From NCBI GenBank assembly GCA_023436605.1, contig JAEZIQ010000018.1, positions 1 to 9,398 of the forward strand: 9,398 nt of DNA. The letters run 5' to 3'. The stretch comes from Actinomycetes bacterium. GTDB taxonomy: Bacteria > Actinomycetota > Thermoleophilia > Solirubrobacterales > 70-9. A program made the position numbers and the translations under genes. Below, piece by piece: positions 1 through 7,114 of the stretch (position 1 is its first letter; each line of letters starts with the position of its first letter). Under the pieces are notes generated by a model. It saw only the letters and a program-made list of their open reading frames with translations. It ran no database searches and was not told the DNA's origin.

Positions 1-149
1 ATGTGACCCTGAGAACGAGCTGGGCGGACTGGGTCGGCATCGCACTGAACGACCGCAACCCGCTGCGTGCGATCGTCGAACGGCGGTTGAGCGCGAAGGG
101 GTCACCGCGGGCGCTGGGGACTTTCAGGAAAGTTTTTCCACCCGTCTGA
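1..149 (+). CDS. 3' end of an unidentified protein-coding gene (partial)
   Basis: The frame whose first complete codon is at base 3 is open to a TGA at 147-149 and encodes the last 48 residues of a protein, rich in Arg and Trp near its start and ending KVFPPV. Most third codon positions in this frame are G or C, as in the other genes here, while the other two plus-strand frames lack that pattern. The family cannot be recognised from this fragment: there is no motif, membrane segment or cysteine cluster. A GTG at base 3 could in principle be a start, but a gene entering from the left edge is more likely. It converges on typA, and the strong hairpin at 243-271 lies about 95 bases after its stop. 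Confidence 0.6.
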   Translation, partial: VTLRTSWADWVGIALNDRNPLRAIVERRLSAKGSPRALGTFRKVFPPV

Positions 150-242
150 GCATTCACCGCAACCCTCGGCCAACTGTTCGGTTAAGGGAGCAGTCTGCGT
201 GTCAGGGAGGGATGCACGGCAGGGACTGACAGAAGCAGGGGG

Positions 243-271
243 AGGTGACGAGGCCCTTGGCCTCGTCACCT
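243..271. terminator. Strong hairpin between convergent genes, probable bidirectional terminator
   Basis: Two perfectly complementary 13-nt arms (243-255, AGGTGACGAGGCC, and 259-271, GGCCTCGTCACCT) enclose a 3-nt loop, CTT. On the plus strand the stem is followed by the moderately T-rich stretch TTGCATTTCGTTT. It lies between the stop of the left-edge gene (149) and the stop of typA (328), where a shared terminator is expected. There is no clean U-tract in either direction, so rho-independent termination is likely but not certain. Confidence 0.7.
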
Positions 272-301
272 TGCATTTCGTTTACCTCTCGAGATTCCCA
301 G

Positions 302-318
302 GGCCGGTCGATCCGGCC
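302..318. repeat. Short inverted repeat just after the typA stop
   Basis: Six-base arms GGCCGG (302-307) and CCGGCC (313-318) surround a 5-nt spacer, TCGAT. On the minus strand this begins about nine bases after the typA stop codon, so it could act as a weak terminator or a 3'-end stabilising hairpin. No T-tract follows, so the role is uncertain. Confidence 0.35.
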
Positions 319-327
319 AGGCGCGGA

Positions 328-2160
328 TCAGCGCGAAAGATTCTTGATCTTGCGAGCGGCCTTCATGCGCTCGTTCTGATCCAGGTCGACCTTGCGCAGC
401 CGGATCGAGTTCGGGGTTATTTCGACGCACTCGTCGGACCGCAGGAACTCAATTGCCGACTCGAGCGTCAAGGCCTTGGGCGGAGTCAGCCGAACCAGGA
501 CATCGGAAGTCGAGGAGCGCATGTTTGTCAGCTGCTTCTCCTTGACCGCGTTCACGTCGAGGTCGTTTGCCCGGGCGTGCTCGCCGACGATCATTCCTTC
601 GTACACATCTTCCCCGGGCCCAACGAACATCGCGCCGCGCTCCTGAAGACCGAAAAGCGCGAAGCTGGCGGTGGTCCCCTGCCGGTCTGCGACCAGCGAA
701 CCGGTTGCCCGGGTCGTAATCTCCCCGGCCCACGGTTCCCAGCCTTCGAAGATCGAGTGCAGGATGCCGGTGCCGCGGGTCTCGGTCAGAAACTCGGTCC
801 GGAACCCGACCAGGCCGCGGGCCGGGATCACGTAATCGAGCCGGGTCCAGCTGTCGGACTGCGCGGTCATGTTCTCCATCCGTCCCTTGCGGGCGGCGAG
901 GAGCTGGGTGACTGATCCGACGTGCTCTTCCGGCACGTCAATGACCAGCCGTTCCATCGGCTCGTGGATCTCGCCATCGATCTCCTGGGTCAGCACCCGG
1001 GGCTGACCGGCGGTGAGTTCGAAGCCTTCGCGGCGCATCATCTCGAGCAGGATCACCAGCTGAAGCTCGCCCCGGCCCTGGACCTCCCAGGCGTCGGGCC
1101 GTTCGGTCGGCAGCACTCGGATCGCCACGTTGCCGAGCAGTTCCTGGTCGAGGCGGTTCTGGATCTGGCGGGCGGTCACCTTGTCCCCGTCACGTCCGGC
1201 CAGCGGCGAGGTGTTGATTCCGACGACGATCGAGAGCGACGGCTCGTCGACTTCGATCACCGGCATCGGATCGGGGTTCTCCGGATCCGAAAGGGTCTCG
1301 CCGATCGTCACCTCGGGAATACCGGCGACGGCGATGATCTCGCCCGGACCGGCTTCGTCCGCGGACACCCGTTCAAGCGCTTCGGTCACGAAAAGCTCGG
1401 AGACGTTCGCCCGCTCGACCGTGCCGTCGGCGCGGCACCAGCCAACTGTCGATCCGGCCTTGATCGTGCCCTGCATGACCCGGCAGATCGCGAGGCGGCC
1501 GAGGTAGGGCGAAGCGTCGAGGTTGGTCACCCAGGCCTGGAGAACGTGACCCTCCTCGTATTCGGGAGCGGGAATGTGTTCGACCATGAGGTCGAGCAGC
1601 GGCTTCAGGTCCTCGCCTTCCACCCCTTCCTCCATCGAAGCCCAGCCGTCCTTGCCGTTCGTGTAGACGATCGGGAACTCGATCTGGTCACCGTCGGCGC
1701 CGAGATCCATGAACAGCTCGTAGACCTCGTCGACGACCTCACCGATCCGGGCGTCGGGCCGATCGACCTTGTTGACCACGAGAATCACCGGAAGTCCGGC
1801 CTCGAGTGCCTTGCCGAGCACGAAACGGGTCTGGGGCAGCGGCCCCTCGGACGCGTCGACCAGGAGGACGACGCCGTCGACCATGGTCAGGCCGCGTTCG
1901 ACCTCGCCACCGAAGTCGGCGTGGCCGGGAGTGTCGATGATGTTCAGCTTGATGTCGCCGTACTGGACCGCGGTGTTCTTGGCGAGAATCGTGATGCCCT
2001 TCTCGCGCTCGAGATCCATCGAGTCCATGACCCGTTCGTTGACGTCCTGGCCCTGCCGGAAAGCACCGGATTGCCAGAGCATTGCGTCTACGAGAGTGGT
2101 TTTGCCATGGTCGACGTGAGCGACGATGGCCACATTTCTGATGTCTTCCCTGCGAGCCAA
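328..2160 (-). CDS. typA: Translational GTPase TypA/BipA
   Basis: TypA (BipA) is a ribosome-binding GTPase of the EF-G/LepA class, used in ribosome assembly and in translation under cold or other stress. Starting at the TTG at 2160 the protein has 610 residues, the normal family length. The GTPase motifs are all present: P-loop AHVDHGKT (14-21), switch I EREKGITI with T57, DTPGH (76-80) and NKVD (130-133). The barrel, EF-G-like and TypA-specific C-terminal domains follow, including the GRGELQL segment. The frame is open further upstream to a GTG at 2253, but those 31 extra residues are Arg/Pro-rich, unlike the family, and overlap an inverted repeat. TTG gives the expected MARREDIRNVAIVAHVDHGKT beginning. 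No Shine-Dalgarno sequence is visible before it, so leaderless or weak initiation is possible. It is the last gene of the minus-strand block. Confidence 0.96.
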   Translation of the reverse strand: MARREDIRNVAIVAHVDHGKTTLVDAMLWQSGAFRQGQDVNERVMDSMDLEREKGITILAKNTAVQYGDIKLNIIDTPGHADFGGEVERGLTMVDGVVLLVDASEGPLPQTRFVLGKALEAGLPVILVVNKVDRPDARIGEVVDEVYELFMDLGADGDQIEFPIVYTNGKDGWASMEEGVEGEDLKPLLDLMVEHIPAPEYEEGHVLQAWVTNLDASPYLGRLAICRVMQGTIKAGSTVGWCRADGTVERANVSELFVTEALERVSADEAGPGEIIAVAGIPEVTIGETLSDPENPDPMPVIEVDEPSLSIVVGINTSPLAGRDGDKVTARQIQNRLDQELLGNVAIRVLPTERPDAWEVQGRGELQLVILLEMMRREGFELTAGQPRVLTQEIDGEIHEPMERLVIDVPEEHVGSVTQLLAARKGRMENMTAQSDSWTRLDYVIPARGLVGFRTEFLTETRGTGILHSIFEGWEPWAGEITTRATGSLVADRQGTTASFALFGLQERGAMFVGPGEDVYEGMIVGEHARANDLDVNAVKEKQLTNMRSSTSDVLVRLTPPKALTLESAIEFLRSDECVEITPNSIRLRKVDLDQNERMKAARKIKNLSR

Positions 2161-2234
2161 AGGACGGGAAAGTCTAGGGAAGCCCGCCCTCTGAGGCTTG
2201 GTCGAAGGTTCGGGACGCGCCGGTGGGCCAGAAC

Positions 2235-2279
2235 GGTGAAGCAGGTTTCGCACCGAATCCGCGCAAAACCTGCTTCACC
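2235..2279. repeat. 14-bp perfect inverted repeat upstream of typA
   Basis: Arms GGTGAAGCAGGTTT (2235-2248) and AAACCTGCTTCACC (2266-2279) are exactly complementary and are separated by 17 nt. The element lies 75 bases before the TTG start of typA, in the 187-base gap after the membrane-protein gene. On the minus strand it would form a stable hairpin in a typA leader. As DNA it could be the site of a dimeric regulator with two half-sites about three helical turns apart, or a transcription terminator; no T-tract follows it on the minus strand. Confidence 0.6.
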
Positions 2280-2301
2280 AAATCCATGAAACGTTCAAGC
2301 G

Positions 2302-2327
2302 GCTGTGGGGCTCGGTGGCCCCGCAGC
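2302..2327 (-). terminator. Hairpin after the 152-aa membrane-protein gene, weak terminator candidate
   Basis: On the minus strand, about 20 bases after the TAA at 2348-2350, a GGGGC/GCCCC core with a 6-nt loop is flanked by GCTG/CAGC, with one C-A mismatch between the two paired blocks. No U-run follows, so it would be an inefficient intrinsic terminator. Together with the repeat at 2235-2279 it may separate typA transcription from the upstream genes. Confidence 0.35.
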
Positions 2328-2347
2328 GAACTACTGCCTGGCCGTAA

Positions 2348-2806
2348 TTACTCGGCTACCGGGGTGCCGTTGGTCTGGACGGACTCGGTTGAGGTAGTCG
2401 AGGTGTAGACGAACTCTTCCTCGGCGCCGAAAATCGCGTCGAGCAGGCTCTTTCGGGCCGACTCGCTGAAGACCAGCACGAGGCCGCCGGTCAGCAGGCC
2501 GATCGCCAGGAGATTGCGGATCGGGTGCCGCTTCTTCTTCTGGGGGGTGCGGATCCGGTCGGCAGCGTCACGCAGTGAGTCAGCAGCGTTCTGAAGCTCC
2601 TTCTTGACCTTCTTGTCGTGGGTCACCGATTCGACGGCAGAGCCGCGATTCGACTGTACGCGCTGAACCGCCTTGCGCCCCGCCAGGGCAGCGGCGATCA
2701 GGCTCGCACGAAGTTCCTCGTCCTCGATCAGGCGACGGACGTACTGGTTGTCTCGCGCCGACGCAAAAGCCTGGCCGGCCTTGCCTGAGATGTTTTCGTT
2801 ACCCAT
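2348..2806 (-). CDS. 152-aa single-pass membrane protein of unknown function
   Basis: The 152-residue protein starts at an ATG at 2806, preceded by the good Shine-Dalgarno sequence GAGGGG. The N-terminal ~85 residues are charged and helical with repeated Ala, Arg, Lys and Asp. A basic patch (PQKKKRHPIRN, 88-98) leads into one hydrophobic segment (about 98-114, NLLAIGLLTGGLVLVF). The tail is acidic, then Ser/Thr-rich (EEEFVYTSTTSTES), and ends PVAE. The basic patch before the helix predicts a cytoplasmic N-terminus and an outside C-terminus. The layout recalls YtxH-like stress-associated envelope proteins, but I see no definite family match and assign no function. It lies 89 bases downstream of lon and may be co-transcribed or have its own promoter. 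Confidence 0.8.
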   Translation of the reverse strand: MGNENISGKAGQAFASARDNQYVRRLIEDEELRASLIAAALAGRKAVQRVQSNRGSAVESVTHDKKVKKELQNAADSLRDAADRIRTPQKKKRHPIRNLLAIGLLTGGLVLVFSESARKSLLDAIFGAEEEFVYTSTTSTESVQTNGTPVAE

Positions 2807-2880
2807 GTACCCCTCGCTTGGTTACCAGTTGAAGTTTTCTGAGGATACCGGTACCCGGGACCAAAGAAAACCGAACATAC

Positions 2881-2895
2881 GGTTTGACGGGCGCG

Positions 2896-2902
<7 letters not shown>
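2881..2902 (-). terminator. Hairpin overlapping the lon stop codon, weak terminator candidate
   Basis: On the minus strand the sequence around the lon TGA folds as GGT / TGACG / loop CGCC / CGTCA / ACC, with one mismatch between the 3-bp and 5-bp blocks. About ten bases further comes a T-rich stretch, GGTTTTCTTTGG. The stem is short and the T-rich run is displaced, so partial termination or 3'-end protection between lon and the membrane-protein gene is as much as can be suggested. Confidence 0.3.
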
Positions 2903-5305
<2,403 letters not shown>

Positions 5306-5313
<8 letters not shown>

Positions 5314-5773
5314 CGATCTGACGCCCCTTCCGGGCCCGGTCGACCGGCACCCGCCGGGTGATTTCGTTCTCGTCGCGCAGCGGCAGTTCAACCCGCAGCA
5401 CTCCGTCTTCGTAAGTCGCGGTCGCGCGTTCGGAATCGACGTCAACCTGGAATTCGACCACGTGCCGGAAGGGCCCGGTCGGGATCTCGACCTGCTGGTA
5501 GACCCGCCCTTCGGTTTCCTGGACCGGGCGTTCGCCGACGATCGTCAGCTGCCGTCCGCTGACTTCGATCCCGACCGTTGACAGATCGATTCCGCTGAGG
5601 TCGCATTTGACTACGGCCCGCTGCGGGTCGCCGCTGTAATAGACATCCACGTTCGGCGAGAAACCGCTGGCCCGCCGGCTGATGTAGGTGGCCCGTCCCC
5701 AGGTTCCACTCAGCATCTCGTCCATCTCCCGCCGCATCCGGGCGAAGTTGGCAAAAAGGTCGCGTTCAGACAT
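5306..5773 (-). CDS. Small heat-shock protein, Hsp20/alpha-crystallin family
   Basis: This 155-residue protein is a typical Hsp20, an ATP-independent holdase that forms oligomers in the cytoplasm and keeps unfolding proteins soluble. The N-terminal arm (1-38) contains an Arg/Met-rich helix (NFARMRREMDEML). The alpha-crystallin domain runs from about 39 (FSPNVDVYY) to 131 and includes DLSGID, the VSGRQLTIVGER strand pair, and the hallmark YEDGVLRVELP (121-131) with GVL at 124-126. The tail has RRVPVD, whose V142-P-V144 fits the I/V-x-I/V motif that docks on neighbouring subunits. It starts at an ATG at 5773 with a weak CAGGG before it, 33 bases after the MBL gene. Its TGA overlaps the start of lon, so the two products are probably made in linked amounts. 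Confidence 0.95.
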
Positions 5774-5806
5774 TGCCCTGCAGGTTAGTGAGGCGGCGCC
5801 GCCGGC

Positions 5807-6598
5807 TCAAACTTCGATCTCGAGGCCTTCCCGGGCAACCTGAACCGGACCGCCGTAGGTGCTCCGGGCCTGCTCGAGTGCCCACTCGGGATCGATCTCG
5901 TCGGAGATGTGAGTCAGCACCAACTGCTTCGCCCCCGCCTTCTCGGCGTGCTCGCCGGCTTCAGCGGGAGTCAGGTGCCCGCGGATCCCGGTCCGTTCGG
6001 GACGCGGAAGTGTCGCTTCCGTGACCAGAAGATCGGCATCGGATGCGAGCTCGACCAGCGCCTCATTCGGGCAGCAGTCGGCTCCGTAGACGATCCGCCC
6101 CTCGCCGGCACCGGTGACCGACATGGCGAAAGTGGTCACGTAATGCGGCACCTCGCGGAAGGTGATGGTCAGCGGGCCGATCTCAAGCGCCGCTTCCGGG
6201 TCGTATTCCGAAGTCTCGAAGGCCTGCTCGAAGTGCCGACCGAGCTCCCAGGAACCGTCGAGATCCTCGAGGAACTGTCGCGCTCCGGGAGGACCGAAAA
6301 GCTTCGGGCGGGCGGGGCTGTCGGTGCCCGGCCACGGGTCGATCGGGACCGGCTGCTGCCGCGGCGCGAACCGGAGGGCAAAACCGAAGGGAATCAGGTC
6401 AGCGAAGTGATCGGCATGGAGGTGGGAGATCACGATCGCGTCCACGTCGACGTAGTCGTGGTACTTGCGCAGCTTGCCGAACACTCCGTTGCCGCAATCG
6501 ATCAGCACCGTCGTATCCCCTTCGGTGATCAGGTACCCGCTGCAGGCTCCGTCCGCGTCCAGCCACGCGGGTGATTTGCCCAGGACGGTGAACTTCAT
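5807..6598 (-). CDS. MBL-fold metallohydrolase, RNase Z-like / Rv1339-like phosphodiesterase candidate
   Basis: The protein has 263 residues from an ATG at 6598. Metal ligands of the metallo-beta-lactamase fold are visible: HLHADH (59-64), H152 in VPHYV, D174 in VYGADCC, H208 in GHLTP and H230 in LTHISDE. These suit a two-zinc phosphodiesterase centre. The beginning (MKFTVLG, then ACSGYLI), the late TTFAMSVT segment and the HLTPAEAGEHAEKAG stretch resemble the YhfI group and mycobacterial Rv1339, reported as a cAMP-degrading phosphodiesterase; that match is from memory. It lacks the exosite expected of a true tRNase Z, so cyclic-nucleotide or other phosphodiester hydrolysis is more likely. 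A short GAGG lies two bases before the ATG, closer than usual. The frame remains open to 7207, but the extra residues are low-complexity and overlap other features. Confidence 0.88.
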   Translation of the reverse strand: MKFTVLGKSPAWLDADGACSGYLITEGDTTVLIDCGNGVFGKLRKYHDYVDVDAIVISHLHADHFADLIPFGFALRFAPRQQPVPIDPWPGTDSPARPKLFGPPGARQFLEDLDGSWELGRHFEQAFETSEYDPEAALEIGPLTITFREVPHYVTTFAMSVTGAGEGRIVYGADCCPNEALVELASDADLLVTEATLPRPERTGIRGHLTPAEAGEHAEKAGAKQLVLTHISDEIDPEWALEQARSTYGGPVQVAREGLEIEV

Positions 6599-6661
6599 GA
6601 CCTCAGACCGAATCCGTTCATCGGGCAATGGTACTCCGGGGAACCGGGCGCGGAGCGCCGC

Positions 6662-6681
6662 CGAACTTCCGTGAAAGTTCG
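6662..6681. repeat. Short inverted repeat upstream of the MBL gene
   Basis: Seven-base arms CGAACTT (6662-6668) and AAGTTCG (6675-6681) flank a 6-nt loop in the 94-base gap between the 64-aa gene and the MBL gene. It could be a half-site pair for a regulator or a weak hairpin. No T-tract follows on the minus strand. Confidence 0.3.
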
Positions 6682-6692
6682 AGGCCGCCCGG

Positions 6693-6887
6693 CTAGTTGG
6701 CGCCGACTTTTCGGTCCGCCCAGCGGGGGGAACGAAGCAGAAGCATCGGTTGCCGAGGAGGGACGAGACCTTCCGGTCGGCTCTCCCGGAAGGTGCCGCA
6801 GGGCTCGTCGAGATCGAGCGCGCAGAGCATCTTCTGGCGGAAGTAACAGTCGTCGCAGGAGGGAACTTTTTTCTTGGAGCGAGCCAC
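6693..6887 (-). CDS. Small four-cysteine protein, probable zinc ribbon, function unknown
   Basis: From a GTG at 6887 this gives 64 residues beginning MARSKKKVPSCDDCYFRQ. The four cysteines lie at 11, 14, 22 and 30 (CDDC-x7-C-x7-C), which fits binding of one zinc or a small iron-sulphur site. A conserved-looking core follows (EPCGTFRESRPEGLVPPRQP) and a basic end (RWADRKVGAN). Third positions are about 70% G or C, supporting translation. An ATG at 6983 would add 32 residues, but that part lies in lower-GC sequence with no ribosome binding site. At the GTG a weak GGATGG lies six bases upstream. I recall similar short actinobacterial hypothetical proteins but know no function. It is first in the minus-strand block, 94 bases before the MBL gene. 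Confidence 0.62.
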   Translation of the reverse strand: MARSKKKVPSCDDCYFRQKMLCALDLDEPCGTFRESRPEGLVPPRQPMLLLRSPRWADRKVGAN

Positions 6888-7028
6888 CGCGGGCCATCCA
6901 AGCAGGACCTGCCGGAGCGCGTCGTGGGTGTTTCCGCAAATCGCAGGATTCTTTGATTCACGACTTTGCAACAACCCCCGCATTTTGCGGCTCGACCCTC
7001 GCGGCAGGGGGGCGAATTACCGGAGCCC

Positions 7029-7057
7029 TCGACTGATGCACGGCCCGCGGATATCCT
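7029..7057 (+). promoter_or_regulatory. Candidate sigma-70-type promoter for the GDPD gene
   Basis: TCGACT (7029-7034, four of six matches to TTGACA) and TATCCT (7052-7057, four of six matches to TATAAT) are separated by 17 bases. Transcription would start near 7064-7066, leaving a leader of about 50 bases before the TTG start. The right end of the -10 box overlaps the 20-bp palindrome, a classic operator position. Short degenerate boxes like these arise by chance, so confidence is limited. Confidence 0.35.
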
Positions 7058-7074
7058 CTCCTCCGGAGGAGAGG
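7055..7074. promoter_or_regulatory. Perfect 20-bp palindrome, candidate operator
   Basis: The half CCTCTCCTCC (7055-7064) is followed directly by its exact complement GGAGGAGAGG (7065-7074), with no spacer. It lies 41 bases upstream of the TTG start of the GDPD gene and overlaps a possible -10 box. A perfect two-fold-symmetric site next to a promoter suggests binding of a dimeric repressor. As RNA it could fold, but with no loop it is better suited to act as DNA. Confidence 0.55.
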
Positions 7075-7102
7075 GTCCGGGGATCGGGCCGAGAGTTCCA
7101 AC

Positions 7103-7110
7103 GGAGGGAG
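7103..7110 (+). promoter_or_regulatory. Ribosome binding site that fixes the TTG start of the GDPD gene
   Basis: GGAGGGAG is an excellent Shine-Dalgarno sequence, with its GGAGG core seven bases before the TTG at 7115-7117. It decides the start in favour of TTG over the first in-frame ATG (7166), which has no such site and would cut the signal peptide short. Confidence 0.8.
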
Positions 7111-7114
7111 TCAG

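Larger units (their letters stand above)
6888..7114. promoter_or_regulatory. Divergent intergenic promoter region
   Basis: This 227-base gap separates the minus-strand block from the plus-strand GDPD gene, so promoters for both should be here. Bases about 6945-6985 are clearly AT-richer than their surroundings (TTCTTTGATTCACGACTTTGC), as expected of a promoter for the leftward genes, but no convincing -35/-10 pair stands out there. No CIRCE or HAIR heat-shock operator is visible. The rightward half contains the palindrome and promoter candidate listed separately. Confidence 0.5.

Noticed and set aside
922..2289. Plus-strand open frame of 455 codons opposite typA.
   Set aside because: It is an antisense shadow of typA, rich in His, Asp, Arg and Val, with no recognisable domain or ribosome binding site.
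5314..5445. Upstream extension of the lon frame to 5445.
   Set aside because: It overlaps most of the alpha-crystallin domain coding of hsp20 in another frame, and the residues do not resemble a Lon N-terminus.
5792..5803. 12-base self-complementary run GGCGGCGCCGCC between the MBL and hsp20 genes.
   Set aside because: Short GC-only palindromes are common in such DNA, and with no loop it would make a poor hairpin. No function can be claimed.
6768..6794. Inverted repeat with 9-base arms ACCTTCCGG and CCGGAAGGT around a 9-base spacer.
   Set aside because: It lies inside the coding part of the 64-aa protein (TFRESRPEGL) and is simply explained by the codons used. No regulatory role is supported.
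6978..6990. Small hairpin CCGCA-TTT-TGCGG covering the ATG at 6983.
   Set aside because: Five base pairs only, and the ATG is probably not the true start of the small gene.
6888..7114. Search for CIRCE (TTAGCACTC-N9-GAGTGCTAA) or HAIR (CTTGAGT-N7-ACTCAAG) heat-shock operators.
   Set aside because: Neither is seen here or in the gaps before the MBL, hsp20 or lon genes, so HrcA or HspR control is not supported by this window.
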